Shown here: in pieces, positions 1 through 6,628 of the stretch
Layout of the letters: every line of letters starts with the position of its first letter
Numbering within the stretch: the stretch's first letter is position 1
Assembly (NCBI RefSeq): GCF_943914805.1
Contig: NZ_CALUDM010000061.1
Location: 1-22,420, forward strand
Direction: 5' to 3'
Origin: an uncultured Acinetobacter sp.
GTDB taxonomy: Bacteria > Pseudomonadota > Gammaproteobacteria > Pseudomonadales > Moraxellaceae
Length of the DNA stretch: 22,420 nucleotides
Notes under the pieces: generated by a model
Database searches by the model: none
The model's input: only the letters and a program-made list of their open reading frames with translations
What the model was told of the DNA's origin: nothing
Translations under genes and position numbers: made by a program

Positions 1-6
1 GTGTAA

Positions 7-360
7 CCAAGTATTTTTAAAACTGTATTTACACAGAATTATTTACACCCTCAAAAAAAATCTTCTGTATTTTTGTTCCAAGCAGAGAATGCTACATATA
101 CTTCTGCTGTATTTTCATCTTATAAATTAGCGCAAACATGGGTATATGAAAATTCTTTGTCAGGTGTGATCATAGAATATCCTTTAGATATCTCAAGTTA
201 TGATTGGTCTATTTCAAAGAACTATTTTAAAGTGAAATCTGCAATTGATCGATCACCCATTTTTATTGGAAGCTTTGTTTCAGCATATCAATATCAATGG
301 CATTTTAGTCATGGAAAATTTATCGATAAATTTTCAACTAAACTCTTAAAAACCCTTTGA
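7..360 (+). CDS. DUF7710-like small protein, 5' end unclear
   Basis: A 95-codon open frame runs from a TTG at 73 to the stop at 358-360, and the same frame is open back to position 7. The protein resembles the small DUF7710-type domain of unknown function: a Val-Phe start, SAVFS, an AxxWV helix, LSGVIIEYP, YDWSI, then FIGSFVSAYQ and a closing HFSHGK. The domain's usual first strand (V-F-x-F) is encoded by codons before the TTG at 73 (gta ttt ttg ttc), so that TTG would cut into the domain. No ATG, GTG or TTG lies between the stop at 4-6 and position 73; only an ATT at 13 is available. The gene may start at a rare codon, have lost its 5' end, or be frameshifted at the A8 run at 53-60. It converges on the LysR gene with a 7-base gap. 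Family match is moderate; function unknown. Confidence 0.5.
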   Translation, partial: PSIFKTVFTQNYLHPQKKSSVFLFQAENATYTSAVFSSYKLAQTWVYENSLSGVIIEYPLDISSYDWSISKNYFKVKSAIDRSPIFIGSFVSAYQYQWHFSHGKFIDKFSTKLLKTL

Positions 361-367
361 AAATAGC

Positions 368-1285
368 CTAAGCAAAGATTTTAATAATTTCAGATCTTAA
401 AAAGTCATTCCTTGAATTTTCTTGCAAATCTTTATGCCAATAAATCCCCATATCTAAACTTGGCAAATCAATCGGATGTTCATAAATATTCACATTTGTA
501 TCGATATGCATATGTCTTAAAATTTGCTTAGGAATCGTCAACATTGCATCAGAGTGTTGCGCTAAAACTTGCAAAGCCGTTGAATAATGTTGGCATCTCA
601 AAAAAACCTGACGACTGAATTGTTTACGATTTAAATGAATATCTTCAAGTAATAGACCAGTACGACGTGATGAAACACCAATATGTGCGGATGAAAAATA
701 TAGCTCACTATTCATTTTAGGTTGTTGTGTACACACAACGAAATGGTCTTGCACAAGGCTCTGATATTGAACTTTATCGCCATAGTTCTGTTCTAAATCA
801 ATAATAAAATCTACTTGTTGTGAGGCTAAATCTGCCACAACATTTTTGCGATCTAGCTTTGAACTTAAAAATTGAATATTGAGTTTTAGCTTCTGAAAAT
901 GATTGATCAGTTGAGGAAAAATAATCGGTTCAATTTCATCATGCACAGCGATTTTTAATGTATGAATCAAGCTTGGATCAAATTTCTGCTTTTGTTTTGA
1001 AATATTTTGAATAGAAAATAATGCCGTTTTAATCGGCTGATAAATTTGCTCAGCAAAAGGCGTTGGCAGCATTTTAGAACCGGCACGTACAAATAAATCA
1101 TCTTGTAAATGTTGTCGTAATCGTTGCAATGCATGACTGGCAGCAGACTGGCTGATACATAGAATTTGAGCAGCTTTAGAAATATTTTTCTGCTCATATA
1201 TCGCAATAAAAAGAGGGTATAAATTAATATCAATGTGGTTGAAAAGTGCCACATCGATATTGGATTTATTATGAATCATATTCAT
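368..1285 (-). CDS. LysR-family transcriptional regulator
   Basis: A 305-residue protein of normal LysR length. The winged helix-turn-helix covers about residues 20-78, with the family signature AAQILCISQSAASHALQRL followed by DDLFVRAG. The rest is the periplasmic-binding-protein-like effector domain (about 100-300). It is transcribed away from the acyl-CoA dehydrogenase operon, with only 127 bases between the two start codons, the classic arrangement of a LysR regulator controlling the divergent operon. This makes it the probable acyl-CoA- or hydroxy-acid-responsive regulator of that operon, by inference. Two in-frame ATGs (codons 1 and 3) are possible starts and neither has a clear ribosome-binding site. 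The effector is unknown. I found no T-N11-A box that stands out from the AT-rich background. Confidence 0.9.
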   Translation of the reverse strand: MNMIHNKSNIDVALFNHIDINLYPLFIAIYEQKNISKAAQILCISQSAASHALQRLRQHLQDDLFVRAGSKMLPTPFAEQIYQPIKTALFSIQNISKQKQKFDPSLIHTLKIAVHDEIEPIIFPQLINHFQKLKLNIQFLSSKLDRKNVVADLASQQVDFIIDLEQNYGDKVQYQSLVQDHFVVCTQQPKMNSELYFSSAHIGVSSRRTGLLLEDIHLNRKQFSRQVFLRCQHYSTALQVLAQHSDAMLTIPKQILRHMHIDTNVNIYEHPIDLPSLDMGIYWHKDLQENSRNDFLRSEIIKIFA

Positions 1286-1412
1286 AGTGATGTATTGAAT
1301 TAAACCATTTTGTTCATAATAGTTTTTAAGTTAATGTGTTGTAAAGCGTGATAAATACATTATTGATTTTTAGTGTCATAGAAATCTTAATACGAATTAA
1401 AGGATGATGGCT

Positions 1413-2651
1413 ATGTTTGAACTTTCAGCACGTGCACAAGATTATATTCAGCGCACTAAAACATTCATAAAAGATGAAATAGAACCTGTAGAAACTGAAT
1501 TTTGGAATGAAGTTCATCATCTAAATCAAGGCGGTGACTGGACGCAATGGCAATGGCCAGCGCAGTTAGAAGTATTAAAAAGTAAAGCAAAACAAGCTGG
1601 ACTTTGGAATATGTTCCTACCAGATCCAGTTTTAGGCGCAGGCTTATCTGTTCAAGAATATGCACATATTGCTGAACTTACAGGACGTAGTTTAATTGCA
1701 CCAACAGTATTTAACTGTAATGCTCCTGATAGTGGCAACATGGAAGTGTTATGGCGTTATGGCTCAGAAGCTCAAAAAGAACAATGGCTTAAACCATTAT
1801 TAGAAGGAAAAATCCGTTCAGTTTTTTGTATGACTGAACCTGCTGTTGCGTCATCTGATGCCACTAACATGCAGGCAACAGCGGTAGTTGAAGGTGATGA
1901 AATTGTTTTAAATGGTCGTAAATGGTGGTCTTCGGGTCTAGGTGATCCAAATGCCAAAATCATTATTTTTATGGCGCATACACCAGATGAAACTAAAGAC
2001 CGTCATCATCAACATTCAATGGTTTTAGTTCCTGTAGCTGCACAAGGCGTAAAAATTGAACGCATGCTACCAGTATTTGGTGACTACGATGCTCCACATG
2101 GTCATGGCGAAGTCAGTTTTGATAATGTCCGTGTTCCAGTCAGCAACTTTATTGGCGGTGCAGGGCAAGGCTTTGAAATTGCTCAAGGTCGTTTAGGCCC
2201 TGGTCGTATTCACCATTGTATGCGTTGTATTGGTGCTGCTGAAAAATCTTTAGAATTGATGATTGATCGTGGTATGAGTCGTACTGCTTTTGGTAAAGAA
2301 ATCTTAAAACTTGGTGGTAATTTAGAACGTGTTGCAGAAGCGCGTGTTGCGATAGACCAAGCACGCTTACTTACTTTATACGCAGCCTATAAAATGGACA
2401 CCCAAGGTAATATGGCAGCTTTAACAGAGATTTCAGCAATTAAAGTGGTTGCGCCATCTGTATTAGAAAAAGTTGTTGATATGGCCATTCAAATTCACGG
2501 CGGTGCAGGTGTCTCTCGAGATACGCCATTAACAGGATTCTTTGCACAAGCACGTGCATTACGTTTAGCAGATGGTCCTGATGAAGTGCATAAAGGTATG
2601 ATTGCTAAATTAGAATTGAAAAAACGTGGATATGGTTCACGTAAAAAGTAA
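1413..2651 (+). CDS. Acyl-CoA dehydrogenase, ACAD10/11 type
   Basis: FAD-dependent acyl-CoA dehydrogenase fold, 412 residues. The start at 1413 is preferred over ATGs at 1404 and 1407 because the AAGGA-like site at 1399-1404 is correctly spaced only for 1413, and the protein then begins MFELS like its relatives. Order: N-terminal helical domain (1-135); beta domain with the FAD/substrate motif TEPAVASSDATN (141-152) and GRKWWSSG (168-175); C-terminal helical domain with GRIHHCMRCIG (264-274), RTAFGK (290-295) and IHGGAG (361-366). Near the C-terminus, where medium-chain dehydrogenases carry the catalytic Glu in a YEGT motif, this protein reads ADGPDEVH (386-393), so Asp387 sits at the Glu position. 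That motif, plus the downstream APH-like kinase gene, points to the ACAD10/11-LvaC group, which acts on phosphorylated 4-hydroxyacyl-CoA rather than doing plain beta-oxidation. Family sure; substrate inferred. Confidence 0.92.
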   Translation: MFELSARAQDYIQRTKTFIKDEIEPVETEFWNEVHHLNQGGDWTQWQWPAQLEVLKSKAKQAGLWNMFLPDPVLGAGLSVQEYAHIAELTGRSLIAPTVFNCNAPDSGNMEVLWRYGSEAQKEQWLKPLLEGKIRSVFCMTEPAVASSDATNMQATAVVEGDEIVLNGRKWWSSGLGDPNAKIIIFMAHTPDETKDRHHQHSMVLVPVAAQGVKIERMLPVFGDYDAPHGHGEVSFDNVRVPVSNFIGGAGQGFEIAQGRLGPGRIHHCMRCIGAAEKSLELMIDRGMSRTAFGKEILKLGGNLERVAEARVAIDQARLLTLYAAYKMDTQGNMAALTEISAIKVVAPSVLEKVVDMAIQIHGGAGVSRDTPLTGFFAQARALRLADGPDEVHKGMIAKLELKKRGYGSRKK

Positions 2652-2670
2652 CAGTTTAGGTATTGAAAAA

Positions 2671-2725
2671 TAACTGCTTTACTATAGAGATATTTATATA
2701 TAAATGCTCATATATAAAGCAGTTA
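2671..2725 (+). promoter_or_regulatory. Long hairpin between dehydrogenase and kinase genes
   Basis: A perfect 11-base inverted repeat, TAACTGCTTTA (2671-2681) and TAAAGCAGTTA (2715-2725), is extended by TATA/TATA after one unpaired C (2682). The loop holds a separate perfect 14-base palindrome, ATTTATATATAAAT (2692-2705). There is no T-run after it, so it looks more like an mRNA processing, stability or attenuation element inside the operon than a simple terminator. It may also mark a partial transcription break between the two genes, which are 147 bases apart. Confidence 0.55.
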
Positions 2726-2798
2726 GAAAATTCAACTTTATCTCATTATTCGTTTATACATCATTGATTTTAGAATGCATAAGATTCAGGGAAATAAC

Positions 2799-3920
2799 AT
2801 GTCAGTTATTGATATTGGTGGAAATGTACGTGAAGGCGAAGAGCTAGATGTTCGTGCTGTTGGAAATTGGCTCATTGAAAATGGATCTGAAATTTCAGGT
2901 GCTGTGGAAGTGACTCAATATTCTGGTGGAGCTTCTAACTGGACATATAGACTGAAATACGACAATGCTGATTTAATTTTACGTCGTCCACCCAAAGGAA
3001 CGAAAGCCAAATCAGCACACGACATGGCACGAGAATATAATGTACAAAAGCATTTAGCGCCTTTTTATCCAGTACTCCCTGAAATGGTGGCTTTATGTCA
3101 GGATGAATCGGTCATTGGTTGTGATTTCTATGTAATGAAACGCATTGAAGGGATCATTCCACGTGCGAAATTACCTGTAGAATTACAATTTGGTGAGGCA
3201 GAAGTTAGAGAACTCTGTATCAATGTTTTAGATAAATTAATTGAATTGCATCAAGTACCTTATAAAGGAACAGAACTTGAGAAAATAGGCAAAGGTGAAG
3301 GCTATTGTCGTCGTCAAGTTGAAGGTTGGGATCAACGTTATGAAAAAGCACATACCATCAACGTGCCTAGTTTTAAATTTGTTCGTAAATGGTTAAACGA
3401 AAATATCCCTGCTGATTCAACCAGTTGTGTTATTCACAATGATTGGCGTTTTGATAATGTGATTCTAGATCCACAGCAACCGACTAAAGTGATTGGTGTT
3501 TTGGACTGGGAAATGGCAACAATTGGCGACCCTTTGATGGATTTGGGATCTGCATTGGCATATTGGGTTGAAGATACAGATAATCAAATTTTCAAATCAA
3601 CACGTCGCCAACCGACCAATTTAAAAGGCATGTTTACCCGTAAAGAAGTGGTTGAATATTATCTAGAAAAAACAGGCTTACAGACTGAAAACTGGACTTT
3701 TTATGAGGTCTTTGGAATTTTCCGTTTGGCAGTGATCGCACAACAAATTTATTATCGCTATTATCATAAACAAACAGATAATCCTGCATTTAAAGACTTT
3801 TGGATTGTCATACATGCTTTACATATTCGTGCTTTGAAATTGATTGGTTTACATAAACTAGAAGCCAATGATATTGCACAAAAATACATTGAAAAATTTA
3901 AGGAAATTTTAGGAAAATGA
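2799..3920 (+). CDS. APH-fold kinase, ACAD10-N-terminal / LvaA type
   Basis: Phosphotransferase of the aminoglycoside/choline-kinase fold, 373 residues. I chose the ATG at 2799 because AGGGA at 2788-2792 sits at good spacing; an ATG at 2775 has none. Visible features: a Ser-Gly-Gly nucleotide loop (YSGGASNWTYRL, 41-52); LRRPPKG (61-67), where the ATP-contacting strand ends in Arg-Arg; the catalytic loop HNDWRFDN (213-220) with Asp215 and Asn220; and the metal-binding Asp236 in LDWEMATIGDP. This is the signature of the kinase domain fused to the dehydrogenase in mammalian ACAD10 and ACAD11, and of LvaA in Pseudomonas, which phosphorylates the 4-hydroxyl of 4-hydroxyacyl-CoAs. It follows the matching dehydrogenase and overlaps the phosphatase gene by 4 bases. 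Antibiotic resistance is unlikely given this context. Family firm; substrate inferred. Confidence 0.88.
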   Translation: MSVIDIGGNVREGEELDVRAVGNWLIENGSEISGAVEVTQYSGGASNWTYRLKYDNADLILRRPPKGTKAKSAHDMAREYNVQKHLAPFYPVLPEMVALCQDESVIGCDFYVMKRIEGIIPRAKLPVELQFGEAEVRELCINVLDKLIELHQVPYKGTELEKIGKGEGYCRRQVEGWDQRYEKAHTINVPSFKFVRKWLNENIPADSTSCVIHNDWRFDNVILDPQQPTKVIGVLDWEMATIGDPLMDLGSALAYWVEDTDNQIFKSTRRQPTNLKGMFTRKEVVEYYLEKTGLQTENWTFYEVFGIFRLAVIAQQIYYRYYHKQTDNPAFKDFWIVIHALHIRALKLIGLHKLEANDIAQKYIEKFKEILGK

Positions 3921-4615
3921 CCACAATTTATTTAGTTCGCCACGGACAAGCTTCTTTTGGTGCAGAAAGTTATGACAAACTTTCTCCTAATGGGGAGTTA
4001 CAAGCTAAATTATTGGGTCAATATTTCAATAAAATTTTGAAAGAATCGCCCTATGTCGTTGCAGGTTCAATGCAACGACATCAGCAAACTGCTCAATTTG
4101 CATTGGCTGAAAGCTTTCCTGATGTTCAAATTGTTACTGACAGTACTTGGAATGAATTTAATCATCAGCAAGTTTTTGCACAATATGATTCACGATTTAA
4201 CCAACCGCATTTGCTTAAACAAGATGTTGCTAAAGAAAGTAGCCCTCGTGCCTATTTAGCTAAAATTTTTGAAGGTGCAATTGATCGTTGGACAGGTGGT
4301 GAATACCACCATGAATATGATGAATCATGGCCAGATTTTAAAAATCGTGTAGAGACTGCATTGCAAAATTTATGTGATGAATTGGCTAAAACCAAACCAC
4401 GTTATGCAGTCGTTTTTACCTCAGGCGGTGTGATTTCCGTTGCGGCAGGAAAGTTATTGGAACTCAGCCCAAATAAAACATTTGCACTGAATTGGGCAAT
4501 TGCCAATGCAAGTTTAACCACTTTGCGTTTGGTTGGAAATGAACCGCAATTACTCAGTTTAAATGAGCATCATTTTATTAAAGCCGAAGATCCACAATTA
4601 CTGACATGGATTTAA
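3917..4615 (+). CDS. Histidine-phosphatase-family protein, second His replaced
   Basis: Branch-1 histidine phosphatase (phosphoglycerate-mutase-like) fold, 232 residues. It starts with the ATG of an ATGA overlap with the kinase stop, so the two are translationally coupled. The phospho-accepting motif is intact: LVRHGQA with Arg8 and His9. SMQRHQQTA (51-59) supplies the second phosphate-binding Arg54, and Glu80 in WNEFNH is in the usual acid region. The last core motif, normally S-H-G-G with the second catalytic His, reads FTSGGVIS (167-174), leaving Ser169 at the His position. The protein is therefore either a variant phosphatase or a phospho-ligand-binding protein. Placed directly after a kinase acting on acyl-CoA-like substrates, a role in removing or sensing a phosphorylated intermediate is plausible but unproven. 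Confidence 0.88.
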   Translation: MTTIYLVRHGQASFGAESYDKLSPNGELQAKLLGQYFNKILKESPYVVAGSMQRHQQTAQFALAESFPDVQIVTDSTWNEFNHQQVFAQYDSRFNQPHLLKQDVAKESSPRAYLAKIFEGAIDRWTGGEYHHEYDESWPDFKNRVETALQNLCDELAKTKPRYAVVFTSGGVISVAAGKLLELSPNKTFALNWAIANASLTTLRLVGNEPQLLSLNEHHFIKAEDPQLLTWI

Positions 4616-4661
4616 AATTTTATATCTGATTCATAATTAAAGAAATATAAAGGAAAATAGC

Positions 4662-5405
4662 ATGGCAAAAACTATTTTGATCACAGGGGCGAGTTCAGGT
4701 ATTGGTGCAGGCATGGCACGTGAATTTGCTCAAAAAGGATATAACTTAGCGATTTGCGCACGGCGTTTAGAACGACTAGACACTTTAAAGCAAGAACTTG
4801 AATCTAAATATGGTGTTAAGGTCTTGACTAAAGTCCTTGACGTCACCAATTACGAACAAGTTTTTCAAGTTTTCCGCGAGTTTAAGCAAGAATTCGGCAC
4901 ACTTGATCGAATCATTGTCAATGCAGGTGTTGGTGATGGTCGTCGTATTGGCAATGGTAAATTTGAGATCAATCGTGCAACGGTAGAAACCAATTTTATT
5001 TCAGCATTAGCGCAATGCGAAGCAGCTGTTGAAATTTTCCGTGAGCAAAAATTTGGTCATCTTGTAGTGATTTCTTCTATGAGTGCAATTCGTGGCATGC
5101 CAAAACATTTAACTGCATACGGCGCAAGCAAAGCAGGTGTTGCTGCTCTGGCTGAAGGAATTCGTGCTGAATTGATTAATACCAAAATAAAAGTTTCAAC
5201 GATTTTCCCTGGTTATATTCGTACAGAAATTAATGAGGGTGCAAAAAAGTTACCTTTTGAAGTTGATGTTGAAACAGGTTCACATCTACTTGTTAAAGCC
5301 ATTGAAAAAGAACCTGTTAAGGCTTATGTTCCTCAATGGCCGTGGTTACCATTGGGCTTGGCAATGAAAATATTACCTTTAAAACTCGTCAATAAACTCG
5401 GTTAG
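4662..5405 (+). CDS. Short-chain dehydrogenase/reductase (classical SDR)
   Basis: NAD(P)-dependent oxidoreductase of 247 residues, the usual classical SDR length. The Rossmann dinucleotide motif TGASSGIG is at 8-15; ARR at 33-35 after the second strand suggests NADPH preference. NAG is at 87-89, the catalytic serine is in ISSMSA (about 139), and Tyr153-x3-Lys157 is in AYGASK. Lys3 and the C-terminal hydrophobic stretch (about 225-245, PWLPLGLAMKILPLKL) are typical of a subgroup that lies on membranes. A clear AAGGAAAA site precedes the ATG. It is the fourth gene of the run, 46 bases after the phosphatase, and a strong hairpin follows. In the proposed pathway it could interconvert hydroxy- and oxo-acyl-CoA. 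The substrate cannot be read from sequence. Confidence 0.92.
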   Translation: MAKTILITGASSGIGAGMAREFAQKGYNLAICARRLERLDTLKQELESKYGVKVLTKVLDVTNYEQVFQVFREFKQEFGTLDRIIVNAGVGDGRRIGNGKFEINRATVETNFISALAQCEAAVEIFREQKFGHLVVISSMSAIRGMPKHLTAYGASKAGVAALAEGIRAELINTKIKVSTIFPGYIRTEINEGAKKLPFEVDVETGSHLLVKAIEKEPVKAYVPQWPWLPLGLAMKILPLKLVNKLG

Positions 5406-5413
5406 TTGCTATA

Positions 5414-5443
5414 TGAGTTAAGGCATAAACGTGCCTTAACTCA
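5414..5443 (+). terminator. Hairpin terminator of the dehydrogenase/kinase operon
   Basis: A perfect 12-base stem, TGAGTTAAGGCA (5414-5425) and TGCCTTAACTCA (5432-5443), with a 6-base loop, begins 8 bases after the SDR stop codon. The following T-tract is weak (GTTGTGATTT), but the position and stem strength support termination or 3'-end protection of the operon mRNA. Confidence 0.7.
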
Positions 5444-5619
5444 GTTGTGATTTAAAATCATATTCCTTTTGAAAAGTAACCATTGTGAAATTTTTATTGT
5501 TGAAAAATAAAATTTGATTAAGATCGTAATATGGCAATAAATTTTGAATAAAGCTATTACAGGACAGGTGAGTAGATTCAAAATTCTTAAATCAGTATTT
5601 ATATTTTGATGGTTGATCT

Positions 5620-6336
5620 ATGTTTTTAAAAATATCCACACTGGTGTTAATTCCATCGCTTGTCGTTCAAGGCTATCGTGTTAAAAAATATACACCGAGA
5701 TTGGAAGAAGCAAGTGGTCATCGACAAGGTACGATTGGTCAGGGCAAAGCTTTATCAATTTTAATTTTAGGTGATTCGGCAGCAGCAGGCGTGGGTGTAA
5801 AAGATCAACAAGATGCTTTATTGGGTTCAATTTTAAATGAATTAAAACATGATTTTGAAATTCATTACCAACTTGAAGCCAAAACAGGTGATACCACCCT
5901 ACAAGTTTTAGAAAGAACAAAACAGCTGAAAAATCAGCATTTTGATATTGTGATTACCTCTGTTGGGGTCAATGATGTGACCAAATTGATCTCGCCACAA
6001 AAATGGATTCAGCAACAACAACGATTTTATACAGAAATTGAGTCTAAATTTTCACCTAAGATGCTTTTACTTACTGGTGTTCCACCGATGAATCTATTTC
6101 CAGCGCTACCTAATCCACTAGGTTGGTTGTTGGGACAATATTCAAGTGCGATGAATAAACAACTCAGTCAATTTGTAAATACAAAGCCACATTACCAATT
6201 GATTCAATTTGATTTAGCACATTTTAAAACATTGAATTTGCAAATGGCTGAAGATGGATTTCATCCAAGTAAAGAAATTTATCAACTATGGGCAAAAGAA
6301 GTTTCGCAGGTTATTTTAAAGAAATTCAATACATGA
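5620..6336 (+). CDS. SGNH/GDSL hydrolase with N-terminal membrane anchor
   Basis: Serine esterase/lipase of the SGNH superfamily, 238 residues. Residues 1-17 (MFLKISTLVLIPSLVVQ) form a short hydrophobic signal or anchor, so the enzyme probably faces the periplasm. All four family blocks are visible: GDSAAAG (51-57, nucleophile Ser53), Gly90 in KTGDTT, GVND (116-119, Asn118), and DGFHPS (212-217) with the Asp212/His215 pair. The GDSAAAGVGV variant is common in cell-envelope SGNH proteins of gamma-proteobacteria. Its own promoter probably lies in the 176 bases after the preceding terminator. Its stop lies 3 bases from the stop of the convergent HTH gene, with no terminator between them. Substrate unknown; an ester or O-acyl group on an envelope lipid or glycan is a guess. 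Confidence 0.88.
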   Translation: MFLKISTLVLIPSLVVQGYRVKKYTPRLEEASGHRQGTIGQGKALSILILGDSAAAGVGVKDQQDALLGSILNELKHDFEIHYQLEAKTGDTTLQVLERTKQLKNQHFDIVITSVGVNDVTKLISPQKWIQQQQRFYTEIESKFSPKMLLLTGVPPMNLFPALPNPLGWLLGQYSSAMNKQLSQFVNTKPHYQLIQFDLAHFKTLNLQMAEDGFHPSKEIYQLWAKEVSQVILKKFNT

Positions 6337-6339
6337 TGA

Positions 6340-6627
6340 TTATTTTTGAGCAATGCTTTTTACGACTAAATTTAATCCAAAAGCATTCAGTAATTTTAAA
6401 ATCGAATGTAAAGTTGGATTTGAATCAGCTTGCTCCATTTTTTGTAAAGTTTGAGGTGCAATTTTTGTGATTTTCGCCATTTCTGGTAAGGTTAATCGCA
6501 ATTCTGTACGAAGAAATTTAGCAATTTTATGAATTTCCCACTCAGGGTGTAATTCAATCATGTCTAGAACTTGCTGTTTTCTTTGAATTTGCTCAATTGG
6601 ACTGAGTGTTTTAAAGCGTTTGTCCAT
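6340..6627 (-). CDS. HTH (XRE/HipB-like) antitoxin candidate
   Basis: A 95-residue protein with a lambda-repressor-type helix-turn-helix in the second half (about residues 47-90: LTLPEMAKITKIAPQTLQKMEQ, then LHSILKLLNAFGLNL). The first 40 residues are a charged helical extension with an IQRKQQVLDMIELHP stretch. It starts one base after the stop codon of the HipA-type gene and has its own GGAGAA ribosome-binding site inside the end of that gene. Tight linkage and fold make it the expected DNA-binding antitoxin that would neutralise HipA and repress the promoter. It is downstream of the toxin, the reverse of classical hipBA. The antitoxin role is inferred from context; similarity to HipB itself is only at fold level. 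Confidence 0.8.
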   Translation of the reverse strand: MDKRFKTLSPIEQIQRKQQVLDMIELHPEWEIHKIAKFLRTELRLTLPEMAKITKIAPQTLQKMEQADSNPTLHSILKLLNAFGLNLVVKSIAQK

Positions 6628-6628
6628 A

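Noticed and set aside
1286..1412. LysR T-N11-A binding box in the divergent promoter region
   Set aside because: Many T-N11-A matches occur by chance in this AT-rich stretch and none forms a convincing palindrome.
1465..1665. Open frames on the opposite strand inside the acyl-CoA dehydrogenase gene, and similar nested frames elsewhere (for example 5681-5920, 13401-13607, 15983-16240)
   Set aside because: They lie wholly inside genes with strong family motifs, lack ribosome-binding sites and show no recognisable domains.
2799..3920. Reading the APH-fold kinase as an aminoglycoside resistance gene
   Set aside because: It shares only the kinase fold; its position behind an ACAD10/11-type dehydrogenase and its motifs fit the acyl-CoA kinase group.
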